A DNA stretch of 64,000 nucleotides from a bacterium (GCA_021789995.1 JAJYIQ010000002.1:1-64000), one strand, 5' to 3'. Counted from the stretch's first letter, positions 8,341 to 15,714 are shown. Numbers and translations are program-made. The notes: a model not told the origin generated them from the sequence alone.

Positions 8341-8351
8341 TCACCTCCTTT
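8341..8351 (-). promoter_or_regulatory. Extended Shine-Dalgarno sequence (or, on the other strand, an anti-SD mimic)
   Basis: The minus strand carries AAAGGAGGTGA, fully complementary to the 3' end of bacterial 16S rRNA. On the plus strand the same bases read TCACCTCCTTT, a copy of the anti-SD tail. Most genes in this window lack SD sites, so its strength is notable. It lies between the right-hand hairpin array and the two-gene cassette, which supports minus-strand transcription through the array. Confidence 0.55.
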
Positions 8352-8361
8352 CAAAAATTGA

Positions 8362-8886
8362 TACTGCTCTCTAATCCCGATTCAATCGGAACTAGGGTGC
8401 AGTACCAATCCGTCTCTACTCAAAATAATCCCATTGTTGGAATTATTTCTTTCAGACAGAAAGGTGATGAGTCCCTGTTAGCTTTTTAAGCTAATATCCT
8501 TCCAAAAATTTCAGTTTCCGAAAAGCTTATTTTCGGTTTCCTTTATTTTTGTCAGGGTAAACCCAATTGTTAAGGTGCTCCCACTTCGCCCTGCGGACTA
8601 CGCGGGACAGGCCTTCGACTTTGACAGGCCCGGACAATTGGTTTTCTAACCATGCAAACGATTAAATACCAATCGTCACATTATTTGCTTCCTACCCTAC
8701 GATGGAAGCAAATTCCATTTTCGGGTAAAAAGCCCCTTCGACTTATCCCGATAAATCGGGAATCGCTCAGGGTAAACTTAGGTTATTAAGCCTAAGGAAT
8801 GATCTCGAATAATTCGCGATCAATCTTTAGACTAAATTCCGGTTGAAAAATAGCAAGTCGCTTGCTAAAATATTTGTACTAATCAC
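8362..8886. other. Array of about thirteen consecutive hairpins (right array), candidate structured RNA
   Basis: The 8352-8950 stretch holds no convincing gene. It holds serial inverted repeats: 21-bp arms around C8383 (8362-8404, 17 Watson-Crick pairs); 8423-8448 (10 of 11 pairs); 8449-8463; TTAGCTT/AAGCTAA (8478-8494); CCGAAAA/TTTTCGG (8518-8536); an outer stem CCAATTGT/ACAATTGG (8563-8641) enclosing 8590-8606; 8658-8676; ATTTGCTTCC/GGAAGCAAAT (8683-8713); TCCCGAT/ATCGGGA (8746-8761); 8777-8796; 8801-8821; and TAGCAAG/CTTGCTA (8851-8867). G-U versus A-C exceptions do not clearly favour one strand. It may be a long 5' leader of the minus-strand genes or an independent plus-strand RNA that ends at the terminator 8887-8925. 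Confidence 0.6.
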
Positions 8887-8925
8887 TCCTGCAACAGTCG
8901 CAAGACTCTTTGCAGGATTTTTTTT
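8887..8925 (+). terminator. Intrinsic terminator with GCAA-capped inner stem
   Basis: Arms TCCTGCAA (8887-8894) and TTGCAGGA (8910-8917) are perfectly complementary. Inside them AGTC-GCAA-GACT forms a second small stem with a GNRA tetraloop, and eight T residues follow (8918-8925). It points along the plus strand, where no gene lies immediately upstream, so it would end a transcript crossing the hairpin array. Confidence 0.65.
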
Positions 8926-8950
8926 GTCATATTTTTGCTAAACTTGATAT

Positions 8951-9487
8951 ATGGCAAAAAAACGGTGTATCGTGCTTATTGATGGCAGCAACTTCTATTT
9001 CAAGATGAAGGAGCTTGGTCTCCATCGTCTTTTGCATTTTGATTTCTCGGCTTTTATTAAATCCATTGCCAAAAAACAAAAAGTGATTTCTGCCACCTAC
9101 TATATTGGTAAAGTGCGGACTGACGGTACTGACAAAGTTCAACAGTTGTTTGATAACCAGCGCAAACTCTTCGCCCATTTACGTAAACATAAAATCAAAT
9201 ATTCGCTCGGATATTTATTAAAATCATCCGGCCGATTTCATGAAAAAGGCGTTGATATCAATATCGCCGTCGATATCCTGGTCGCCGCTTACGAAAATCT
9301 CTGTGATCATATTATTCTTATTTCTTCAGATACCGATCTTCTGCCGGCAATTCAAAAAGCCAGGCAAAAAGGTAAAACAGTCGAGTACATCGGTTTTTCC
9401 CATCAGCCAAGTTATGCAATGGTGACCAATTGCACCGAGTCTTTCCTTCTCAAAAAAGAACTGCTCGAACCGTTCATTTGTCCCTGA
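8951..9487 (+). CDS. NYN-domain (LabA/DUF88-like) putative ribonuclease
   Basis: The 178-residue product is a stand-alone NYN domain, a PIN-like nuclease fold. Visible signatures are IVLIDGSNFYFKMKE near the N-terminus (first acidic ligand, Asp11), the mid segment EKGVDINIAVDILVAAYE (second Asp cluster), and ILISSDTDLLPAIQKARQKG (third, the SDTD motif). Together these give the acidic metal-binding pocket expected of an active enzyme. Length is normal for LabA-like proteins. RNA substrate and regulation are unknown. No SD is visible, and the ATG directly follows AT-rich DNA after the terminator at 8887-8925. It is not obviously linked to neighbouring genes. Confidence 0.88.
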   Translation: MAKKRCIVLIDGSNFYFKMKELGLHRLLHFDFSAFIKSIAKKQKVISATYYIGKVRTDGTDKVQQLFDNQRKLFAHLRKHKIKYSLGYLLKSSGRFHEKGVDINIAVDILVAAYENLCDHIILISSDTDLLPAIQKARQKGKTVEYIGFSHQPSYAMVTNCTESFLLKKELLEPFICP

Positions 9488-9519
9488 TTGTCAAAGAACT
9501 TTGGGGTATTAGCCCAAGA

Positions 9520-9567
9520 AATGGGGGACAATCTGCTGTCCGCCGGTTGGCGGAATTGCCCCCCAAT
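9520..9567. repeat. Large G/C-rich hairpin downstream of the NYN gene
   Basis: AATGGGGGACAAT (9520-9532) pairs with ATTGCCCCCCAATT (9554-9567). The interior contains TCCGCC-GGTT-GGCGGA (9539-9554). No T-run follows, so this is not a standard terminator. The inner TCCGCC/GGCGGA arms recur at 10084-10099, and a related CCCGCC/GGCGGG stem occurs in the terminator at 49720, which suggests a dispersed palindrome. Confidence 0.5.
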
Positions 9568-9634
9568 TCCTAAGCTTTACCTTATAGTCTTTTCCGATTG
9601 AAATCGATTTTTATTGGTGTTAATCTTTTGACAT

Positions 9635-9853
9635 ATGTTGACTAATTCGGATATCAAAAAATTAAAAGATGTGTTTGCAACTAAAGCGGATTTAAAACAG
9701 TTAGCAACGAAAAAAGTTCTTGAAAAGATGGAGAACAGATTGCAAAAAAGCATTAATCGTCTAACTGATGTCGTCGATGAGAAGTTGACAGAGCATGACA
9801 ACCGCTTGGAAAGAATCGAAAAGCACCTCAATTTATCTCCGATATCAAATTAA
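9635..9853 (+). CDS. Small coiled-coil protein, unknown function
   Basis: The 72-residue product is almost entirely helical and charged. It begins MLTNSDIKKLKDVFATKADL and continues with heptads rich in Leu/Ile and Lys/Glu. The 'D..KL..VFATK.DL' start followed by a coiled coil is a pattern I associate with short, very common Patescibacteria proteins of unknown role. A Thr-Lys-Ala-Asp-Leu unit (ATKADL) and its near repeat (ATKKVL) are visible. No enzymatic residues or signal peptide are present, and no SD precedes the ATG. Confidence 0.7.
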   Translation: MLTNSDIKKLKDVFATKADLKQLATKKVLEKMENRLQKSINRLTDVVDEKLTEHDNRLERIEKHLNLSPISN

Positions 9854-10083
9854 GACCCTACCGTCTACAAAACCCATTTTTCTGCTGATTTTGTCTAGAG
9901 TAGGCTCTCAATAATATCAGCAGTTATTATTAAATCCTATAGTTAATACTAAACAAGTAGTAAAAATAATATAGTACCCTTTATATATTGGTAATCCGAA
10001 CTATCCACATAGATTACACAATATCCTCTTTACAGTTACTATATTTTTTTGTTTCTTATAATGCGACCCGGTTGTCAAGGTAC

Positions 10084-10099
10084 TCCGCCAGCTGGCGGA
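10084..10099. repeat. Perfect 16-bp palindrome next to the DUF11 gene stop codon
   Basis: TCCGCCAGCTGGCGGA is a perfect palindrome abutting the stop codon of the minus-strand DUF11 gene (10100). A near copy with GGTT in the centre is at 9539-9554. It may act as a 3'-end hairpin, though no T-run follows on the minus strand. Confidence 0.5.
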
Positions 10100-10792
10100 T
10101 TAACTTTTTTTCTTCAGGTATATGCCGGTAGTTAAGGCAATTATATTGGCGCCCAGAACCAGGAAGTCAAATTCCGGTCCGGTCGAAGGGACGGTGGTCA
10201 CTCCGATAGTCGGGGTCGGAGTAGCGGTCGGGGTAGGTGTGACCGCCGGCGCACCAATTTCAATACAAAACTGGGAAGTGCTTTGATCGATGGCGGTATT
10301 ATCCGCCGAAGCTTGCGCCGTGTTTGTCTTGCAAAAGACGCCCTGTTCGCTGGGCAGTGTCGCCTGGTTAGCGACCTGCATTTGGAGGTAATAGATATTT
10401 TGTGCACCCGAAACCATGTCACCGATATTGAAAGTAATTATCCGGTTGGTTGTATCAAAAGAGCCCGGACCGGAGACCGGCGTCAGAAAATCAGGGACGA
10501 AATCCGTAAAAACAACGTTATGCAAAGTAACAGTAGAAGTGTTTTGGATTGTCACCTTGAAAAAAATATACTCGCTGGCTATGAACCGGGGATCGGTCGG
10601 CGACAGATTGTTGACATAATTGCCCTGGGTGGGATCGGTCAGATCCGCATTGGGCATGGCGACCATTTTGGTAACCATAATCGTTTGGCTGGGAGTAGGT
10701 GCACCATACTGTCCGTATTGGGCCATGACTTTAGAAGAAAGAATAAAGAAGAGAGAATAGAACAATACAATACTGGCCAAAAATTTTTTCAT
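10100..10792 (-). CDS. Secreted DUF11-domain surface protein with C-terminal anchor
   Basis: The 230-residue product has a signal peptide (MKKFLASIVLFYSLFFILSS, cleavage probably after VMA). The central domain is of DUF11 type (about residues 60-150, with VTIQNTSTVTLHNVVFTDFVPDF), followed by a Thr/Pro repeat linker (TPTPTATPTPT). It ends with VPSTGPE, a hydrophobic helix and a KKKS tail. This tail resembles a sortase-type sorting signal, and the 'VPSTGPE' form is common in Microgenomates. DUF11 domains are Ig-like and typical of cell-surface adhesins. No sortase gene is seen in the window. The 245 bases upstream of its stop (9854-10099) hold no gene I can support. Confidence 0.78.
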   Translation of the reverse strand: MKKFLASIVLFYSLFFILSSKVMAQYGQYGAPTPSQTIMVTKMVAMPNADLTDPTQGNYVNNLSPTDPRFIASEYIFFKVTIQNTSTVTLHNVVFTDFVPDFLTPVSGPGSFDTTNRIITFNIGDMVSGAQNIYYLQMQVANQATLPSEQGVFCKTNTAQASADNTAIDQSTSQFCIEIGAPAVTPTPTATPTPTIGVTTVPSTGPEFDFLVLGANIIALTTGIYLKKKS

Positions 10793-10929
10793 ACAGCTCG
10801 TATTATACTACAGGTTGATGTAAAAATCAACTATAGGATTAATTATTAAAATTATGTTAATTTAAAGACAATCATATGTGAATTAAGTGAAGCGAATGTA
10901 AGAGGAGCGTAATAATCTGATACGATAGT

Positions 10930-10987
10930 ATTAGCATATTCGCATCATTGGCATCATTGGCATGCATTCGTAGATTCGTATCATATA
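10930..10987 (+). repeat. Dispersed promoter-proximal repeat, copy 1
   Basis: This stretch reads ATTAGCATATTCGCATCATT, then two GGCAT-type iterations, then ATTCGTAGATTCGTATCATA. The same assembly, one iteration shorter, occurs at 56392-56439 just before carB. In both places the repeat ends within 10 bases of a start codon. In this copy the 3' end forms the TATAAT box of the SpoU methyltransferase gene. Confidence 0.7.
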
Positions 10988-10989
10988 AT
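10984..10989 (+). promoter_or_regulatory. TATAAT -10 box, leaderless configuration
   Basis: TATAAT lies at 10984-10989 and the ATG of the next gene at 10996, leaving only six bases. Transcription would be expected to start on or next to the ATG. This supports choosing 10996 over the in-frame upstream start at 10948. No good -35 box is seen 17 bp upstream. Confidence 0.55.
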
Positions 10990-10995
10990 ATAGCT

Positions 10996-11517
10996 ATGAA
11001 ATTAAATGCCAGGGAGCTGCGGACGGTGGACGAAAATGAGGCTAAAGTGAGGCTAAAGTCATTGAAGCGTCAGCCGATCTATTTTATCCTCGAGAATATA
11101 TATGATACGTATAATATCGGCGGTTTGTTTCGCCTGGCTGACGCCTTGGCCATCGAAAAGATGTATTTATGCGGGGAGACGGAAATTCCGCCCAACAACC
11201 GGATAAAGAAGGCGTCGATCGGGACGTATAAGTTTGTGCCGTGGGAATATAAGAAGACGGCCAAAGAGGCAATGGCTGAATTGTTAAATTGTAATATTGT
11301 TGCCGTTGAGCAATCGCCCGAAGCTATCTCTTATACCCAAGCGGAATACAAAAAACCATTAGCCCTGATATTTGGCAATGAGACTTACGGCGTGCTGCCG
11401 GAAACGCTCAAGCTGGCTGACAAGATTGTCGAGATTCCGATGTGGGGGATAAACCGCTCACTCAACGTCATAGTCTCGGCCGCAATCGTCTCCTATTTCG
11501 TCGTAAATAAGCTATAA
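10996..11517 (+). CDS. TrmH/SpoU-family RNA 2'-O-methyltransferase
   Basis: The 173-residue product is a short SPOUT methyltransferase. Motif 1 appears as ILENIYDTYNIGGLFRLADAL (the Asn and Arg that bind RNA), motif 2 as LALIFGNETYGVLPETLKLAD, and motif 3 as IPMWGINRSLNVIVSAAIVSYF. These fold into the knotted SAM-binding site and fit the SpoU family (TrmH, RlmB, TrmL), which methylates ribose 2'-OH groups of tRNA or rRNA. There is no N-terminal RNA-binding extension, so it is closest in size to TrmL-like enzymes. The target nucleotide cannot be predicted. It lies just before tRNA-Thr. Confidence 0.88.
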   Translation: MKLNARELRTVDENEAKVRLKSLKRQPIYFILENIYDTYNIGGLFRLADALAIEKMYLCGETEIPPNNRIKKASIGTYKFVPWEYKKTAKEAMAELLNCNIVAVEQSPEAISYTQAEYKKPLALIFGNETYGVLPETLKLADKIVEIPMWGINRSLNVIVSAAIVSYFVVNKL

Positions 11518-11529
11518 TAATTAAGTTTT

Positions 11530-11604
11530 GCCCGAATAGTTTAGTGGTAAAACAAACCCTTGGTAAGGGTTAGACTGTGAGTTCGATTCTCACTTCGGGC
11601 TCCA
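11530..11604 (+). tRNA. tRNA-Thr (GGT)
   Basis: Acceptor arms GCCCGAA (11530-11536) and TTCGGGC (11594-11600) pair fully. The D arm is GTTT/AAAC, the anticodon stem is AACCC/GGGTT with loop TTGGTAA (anticodon GGT), and the T arm is GTGAG-TTCGATT-CTCAC. The discriminator base is T and CCA is encoded (11602-11604). Confidence 0.95.
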
Positions 11605-11610
11605 ATATTC

Positions 11611-13473
11611 ATGAGAAAGCGAAGTTCGTTAGCCATATTCTTCATTAAAGCTAAGCTTCAAGCCGTATTCTCCCGCTTGGTCGATTATTCTAAAGTAATT
11701 ACTTTATTAAATATTGATCACCGGAAAACCAATCGTTTTAAATCGTATATTATTGTGCCGGTAATGACGGTATTTATCGTAGGTTTATTGAAGTATGGTT
11801 TGGAATTGTTGGTTCATCAACAAAGGTCGTTTACTTATATCTGGGCGATAATTTTCAGCGCCTGGTATGGTGGTTTGTGGGGAGGGATTGTCGCCACTTT
11901 TTCCGCCGCTTTTTTATTTGACATCTTCGATTTTTTCTTCCTCAAACCGTATTATACCCTTGTGCAACGGTCATTGATCCAATCGTTGGAAACGGTCATT
12001 TTCCTGATCATTGGTATTTCAATCAGCCTGTTTATAGAAGTGATGTATTCGGCCATCCGGAGCGAGAGGAAATCAACCAAACTGATTCAGCATATCATGG
12101 AAAGCATTACCGACGCTTTTATTATTTTCGACAGGCAGTTCCGGGTAGCCTACATCAACTCGGCTGCCGGCAAAATTATCAGATACAAAAATAAGAACGA
12201 TAGCCAGTTAATCGGCAAAACGGCCAGCGAGATCTTTTCGCCGGAAATGGCCAATTATATTTACCGTCGGGGCAGAGAAGTACTTAAAAACAAAAAACAT
12301 TTTGAAGAAGAATTTTTCTGTACCCGGACCAGGCGCTGGTTGGATATTGATTTTTATCCGGCCACCAGTGGATTAACGGTTTATATTTGTGATATAAACG
12401 AACAGAAACGGAATGAGGAAAGATTAAAAAAGATTGAATTTCAGTTCAAGCGGTTGATCGATTCCAATATCATTGGTGTAGCCATAGAGGAGATTAGCGG
12501 AAAGATCGTCGACGCCAATGATGTTTTTCTGAAAATCATCGGTTACCGCCGGGAGGAATTGCTGAAACTGAATTGGAAAAAATTAACGAGTCCGGTTTAC
12601 CGCCAAAACGATGCGGAATCGATGAAAACCCTTTTTGAAAAAGGGGAAATATTTCCTTATGAAAAAGAATATATCCGGAAAGACGGCCGGAAAATTCCGG
12701 TCCTGAAAGGCGGGGCCTCCCTGGAGAAAAATCCGCCAACGGCAGTCGTTTTTATTATCGATATTTCCGAACAAAAAAAACTGGAGCAGCGGAAAGATGA
12801 ATTTATTTCCATGGCGTCCCACGAATTGAAAACACCGTTGACGAGCGTTAAGGCCTTTAGTCAACTGCTGCAGCGGCATGCAGGGGATATTAAGGATAGG
12901 AAAGCGATGGATTACCTTTCCCGGATGGACAACCAGCTTGACCGCTTGACCAAGCTGATAGTCGACCTTTTGGACGTCACCAAAATCCAGGAAGGAAAAT
13001 TGCTTTTTAGCAAAGAAACATTTGATTTCGACAAACTGGTGGAGGAAATTATCGGTGATATCCGGATAGTCAGTCCAAATCATAAAATCATCAGAACCGG
13101 CGCCAGCCGCATGAACGTCTCTGCCGACAAATTCCGCATCAGTCAGTTGATTACCAATTTATTGAATAACGCCATAAAGTATTCCCACGCCGGGGGTAAA
13201 ATCAGAGTGGTATTGTCGGCTAATAATCATAATGTCATATTATCGGTCGAGGACAAGGGGATCGGTATCAGCAAGGATAACCAGACGGAAATTTTTAACA
13301 AATTTTACCGGGTGGACAGCCCTAGTAACCGTAGCTATCCGGGGTTGGGTTTGGGCCTGTATATTTCTTCAGAAATAATCCGCCGCCATCATGGTAAGAT
13401 ATGGGTAAACAGCCAGGAAGGCAAAGGAGCGATTTTTTCTATCAGTTTACCTGCCACCACCAGGCATGAATAA
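11611..13473 (+). CDS. Membrane histidine kinase with KdpD-like transmembrane region and two PAS domains
   Basis: The 620-residue product has four membrane helices between about residues 48 and 150 (DUF4118/KdpD-like layout). Two PAS domains follow (about 160-270 and 280-395, each with a 'FR.AYINSAAGKI'- or 'DANDVFLKIIGY'-type core). Next are a HisKA domain with His404 in MASHELKTPLTS and a C-terminal HATPase (LLNNAIKYSHAGG, VEDKGIGISKDNQ, GLGLGLYIS). All kinase motifs (H, N, G1, F, G2) appear intact. It follows tRNA-Thr by six bases and overlaps the response-regulator gene by eight bases, so the two form a two-component pair. The signal is not evident; the PAS pair suggests a cytoplasmic ligand or redox cue. 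Confidence 0.93.
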   Translation: MRKRSSLAIFFIKAKLQAVFSRLVDYSKVITLLNIDHRKTNRFKSYIIVPVMTVFIVGLLKYGLELLVHQQRSFTYIWAIIFSAWYGGLWGGIVATFSAAFLFDIFDFFFLKPYYTLVQRSLIQSLETVIFLIIGISISLFIEVMYSAIRSERKSTKLIQHIMESITDAFIIFDRQFRVAYINSAAGKIIRYKNKNDSQLIGKTASEIFSPEMANYIYRRGREVLKNKKHFEEEFFCTRTRRWLDIDFYPATSGLTVYICDINEQKRNEERLKKIEFQFKRLIDSNIIGVAIEEISGKIVDANDVFLKIIGYRREELLKLNWKKLTSPVYRQNDAESMKTLFEKGEIFPYEKEYIRKDGRKIPVLKGGASLEKNPPTAVVFIIDISEQKKLEQRKDEFISMASHELKTPLTSVKAFSQLLQRHAGDIKDRKAMDYLSRMDNQLDRLTKLIVDLLDVTKIQEGKLLFSKETFDFDKLVEEIIGDIRIVSPNHKIIRTGASRMNVSADKFRISQLITNLLNNAIKYSHAGGKIRVVLSANNHNVILSVEDKGIGISKDNQTEIFNKFYRVDSPSNRSYPGLGLGLYISSEIIRRHHGKIWVNSQEGKGAIFSISLPATTRHE

Positions 13474-13822
13474 AACAATATGGATCGTTGATGACGATAA
13501 TGCCATTTTGGAAGTGACCCAAATCGTTTTAGAAGAGGAAGGGTATAAAGTGGTGACAATCATGTCGGAAGAAGGGCTTGAGAAAATGCTTAAAACGAGC
13601 CGCCCCGATTTACTCCTGCTGGATATTCTTCTATCGGGCAGCGACGGCCGGGAAATCGCCAGGAAATTAAAAAAAAATAAGAAAACATCCGGTATCCCAA
13701 TCGTAATGATGTCGGCCGATATCCGGATACTGGAAAAATGCCGTCAGACTATTGTCGACGACTGTATCCGCAAGCCGTTTGATATCTACGATTTGGTTGG
13801 GAAGATAAAAAACCTTACATGA
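13466..13822 (+). CDS. Single-domain response regulator (CheY-like receiver)
   Basis: The 118-residue product is one REC domain with no output domain. Acidic residues sit in IWIVDDDNA (Asp9-Asp11), the phospho-acceptor is Asp53 in LLLLDILLSG, the conserved Ser/Thr is in VMMSADIRI, and the Lys is in CIRKPFDIY. Its start overlaps the end of the histidine kinase gene by eight bases, so it is the probable partner. Without a DNA-binding domain it must act by protein contact or in a phosphorelay. About 70 bases without features separate it from the next gene. Confidence 0.92.
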   Translation: MNKTIWIVDDDNAILEVTQIVLEEEGYKVVTIMSEEGLEKMLKTSRPDLLLLDILLSGSDGREIARKLKKNKKTSGIPIVMMSADIRILEKCRQTIVDDCIRKPFDIYDLVGKIKNLT

Positions 13823-13895
13823 TTCTGACAGCATTTTAATTGCTCTATTACTCCGTTTAAAGATTAAATTCAGTTTTGTCAGTTAAATTTTAGTC

Positions 13896-14744
13896 ATGAA
13901 AAATATACTTTTGTTGTTAGCTACTCTGGCGTTGATTGTAGTTATGAATCCGGTGCGTGCGTCCGCCAGTCCGGCGCAGCCGGCGCAAACCGTTCCGGCC
14001 GTTCCGGTTTCCCCGGGTAATACCGGTAACGCTGTTAATACCAGCGTGTCCCGTAACTGGTCCGGATACGCGGCGACTAACGGAACATTTACCGGGGTAA
14101 GCGGCACCTGGACAGTCCCGACATTTAATAATGCAATTAATTATGGTAATTACGGAGCTGATACGACCTGGGTCGGCATCGGCGGAGTCACCAATAAAGA
14201 CCTTATTCAGGCCGGCACCGAAGCAATGGTCGACGGAAACGGACAAATGACATACAATACTTTTTTTGAGGAATTACCCAATTTTTCCCAGCCGTTACCT
14301 GTTTCTATTAATGGGGGAGATAAAGTCACCGTCAGTATTAACAAGCAGAGTGGCAATCAGTGGATAGTTACTTTTAAAAATAATACTACCGGCCAGAATT
14401 ACCAAACGACCGTGACCTATAATTCGTCTTTATCATCGGCCGAATGGATTGAAGAGGCACCCAGCACTTTAAGAAGAATCATGCCTCTGGATAATTTTGG
14501 CAGTATCAATTTTACCGATGCCACGGCTGTTAAAAACGGCCAAACAATGGCCGTCGGTCAGATCGGGGCGCAACCGGTAACGATGGCCGACAGTTACCAA
14601 AATGTACTGGCGGTGCCTTCAACATTAAGCAATAACGGTTCCAGTTTTACCATCATGCACGAAAGCAGCCAACAGACTTTTTCTCCGGGAAGAGGACAAT
14701 CTCCATCATTCATTTTAATTTATCGATTCCACGATCTATACTAA
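13896..14744 (+). CDS. Secreted G1-family glutamic endopeptidase (eqolisin-like)
   Basis: The 282-residue product has a signal peptide (LLLLATLALIVVMNPVRASA) and a Pro/Ala-rich pro-region, then a domain that matches peptidase family G1. NWSGYAA.....TGVSGTWTVP opens it, WVGIGG follows, LIQAGTEA carries the candidate catalytic Gln, and AEWIEEAPS carries the candidate catalytic Glu. The beta-sandwich G1 fold and this Gln/Glu dyad are known from fungal acid proteases, with scattered bacterial homologues. It acts outside the cell and would be most active at low pH if typical. Upstream TTGTCA and TAAATT words suggest its own promoter. It is followed after six bases by a membrane-anchored secreted protein. 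Confidence 0.82.
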   Translation: MKNILLLLATLALIVVMNPVRASASPAQPAQTVPAVPVSPGNTGNAVNTSVSRNWSGYAATNGTFTGVSGTWTVPTFNNAINYGNYGADTTWVGIGGVTNKDLIQAGTEAMVDGNGQMTYNTFFEELPNFSQPLPVSINGGDKVTVSINKQSGNQWIVTFKNNTTGQNYQTTVTYNSSLSSAEWIEEAPSTLRRIMPLDNFGSINFTDATAVKNGQTMAVGQIGAQPVTMADSYQNVLAVPSTLSNNGSSFTIMHESSQQTFSPGRGQSPSFILIYRFHDLY

Positions 14745-14750
14745 ATATAG

Positions 14751-15404
14751 ATGCGAACTGAATTTATTTTACTTATCATCATCGGTGCTTTTTTCAGTGC
14801 GCTGATCTTTTTTTTGATTATCCTTTACCGGCCGGCATTGCCGACTTTAGCCAACCAACCGCCGGTCAAAAAAGGGGAAGCAGCCGTGTCTGATCCGAAT
14901 TCCATTACTGAATTACGAAATAAAGTGGATTGGTTGGATGGGCAGGTAAGTACTATCGAAGCGAAGGTGAATGCACCAACTCCAACACCATTACCGTTAC
15001 CGACTATGGTCACCGGGAAAACAATTATTGCTGTTGCCAATACCAGCGGCACATCATTTACGACGACGGTGACGACCTATACACCGATGGGGATGTATGT
15101 CAATATTAATTGTCCGAAAAATTGTTTGCTATGGATCAATTTTTACACTTCATCAAAAAACACCGGTAACGCGGTGGCGCAATCGGGCAACATGAATTCT
15201 TACGACGTTTTTTTGGACAGTGTTGACCAGTCAATTTTTACCCAGGCGAGTTATCCGGTGCCGGCGACATCCATTCCTGTATCACTCAACGCCGCCATTG
15301 CTGCCACCGCCGGTTTTCACACCATTGATATTAGAACAAAGACTTCCGGCGGCACGCTGGAATCCGATTCATCTACATTGCAGGTGATGGCGATTGAGAA
15401 ATGA
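14751..15404 (+). CDS. Membrane-anchored extracellular protein, unknown function
   Basis: I do not recognise this 217-residue product. It has one N-terminal membrane helix (FILLIIIGAFFSALIFFLII), a short coiled coil (about residues 50-72, ITELRNKVDWLDGQVSTIEA) and a TPTPLPLP linker. A beta-rich C-terminal domain of about 125 residues has two close Cys (NCPKNC). A trimeric stalk with a jelly-roll-like head would fit this composition, but that is inference. It starts six bases after the G1 peptidase gene and is probably cotranscribed with it. Confidence 0.65.
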   Translation: MRTEFILLIIIGAFFSALIFFLIILYRPALPTLANQPPVKKGEAAVSDPNSITELRNKVDWLDGQVSTIEAKVNAPTPTPLPLPTMVTGKTIIAVANTSGTSFTTTVTTYTPMGMYVNINCPKNCLLWINFYTSSKNTGNAVAQSGNMNSYDVFLDSVDQSIFTQASYPVPATSIPVSLNAAIAATAGFHTIDIRTKTSGGTLESDSSTLQVMAIEK

Positions 15405-15450
15405 AAACATTGTTATAACAACCGACGGTCGTGGGCTGATTTGGCAATTA

Positions 15451-15479
15451 TTGAATTCTTATGTTGATTATTGTACAAT
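15451..15479 (+). promoter_or_regulatory. Sigma70-like promoter just before a leaderless start
   Basis: TTGAAT (15451-15456) and TACAAT (15474-15479) are exactly 17 bp apart, and the ATG of the small gene follows at 15487 after seven bases. This spacing predicts a transcript starting at about the ATG and supports the shorter start for that gene. Confidence 0.6.
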
Positions 15480-15486
15480 TTTCCGA

Positions 15487-15714
15487 ATGTCAGAATATAA
15501 AAGGATAATTTTAGGCAGAGTTGGGAATCCTAATAGTCAATTAAAACGCGGTTTGGTTGCTGCGGGAGCAGGGTATGGTATAGCAGCCATAACTTCGCCT
15601 GAAGTCGGTTTGGTCGCCGTTACCATCGGAACGATCGCTCTCTTGGCATATGCAGTAATGGCCGCCTTCAATCCGCCCGGACCGCAAACGATGCAATCGT
15701 CTCTTAAAATCTGA
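15487..15714 (+). CDS. Small membrane protein, unknown function
   Basis: From the ATG at 15487 the product has 75 residues: a short basic N-terminus (MSEYKRIILGRVGNPNSQLK) and one or two hydrophobic helices rich in Gly, Ala and Ile (about residues 21-60). A Pro-rich polar tail follows. No family is recognised. An in-frame start at 15394 would add 31 residues with a hydrophilic sequence, but the consensus-spaced promoter at 15451-15479 lies inside that extension, so I prefer the short form. The following 15715-15911 interval (about 200 bases) holds only an unsupported 42-codon frame. Confidence 0.5.
   Translation: MSEYKRIILGRVGNPNSQLKRGLVAAGAGYGIAAITSPEVGLVAVTIGTIALLAYAVMAAFNPPGPQTMQSSLKI

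Noticed and set aside
8341-8351. Remnant of a 16S rRNA 3' end
   Set aside because: Only the anti-SD word matches; the bases on either side do not resemble the 16S helix 45 region, so an SD on the minus strand is the simpler reading.
8362-8886. Integron attC array or a known large RNA (RNase P, tmRNA, SRP, 6S)
   Set aside because: No R/L box pattern or integrase, and no recognisable core motif of those RNAs; left as an unexplained hairpin array.
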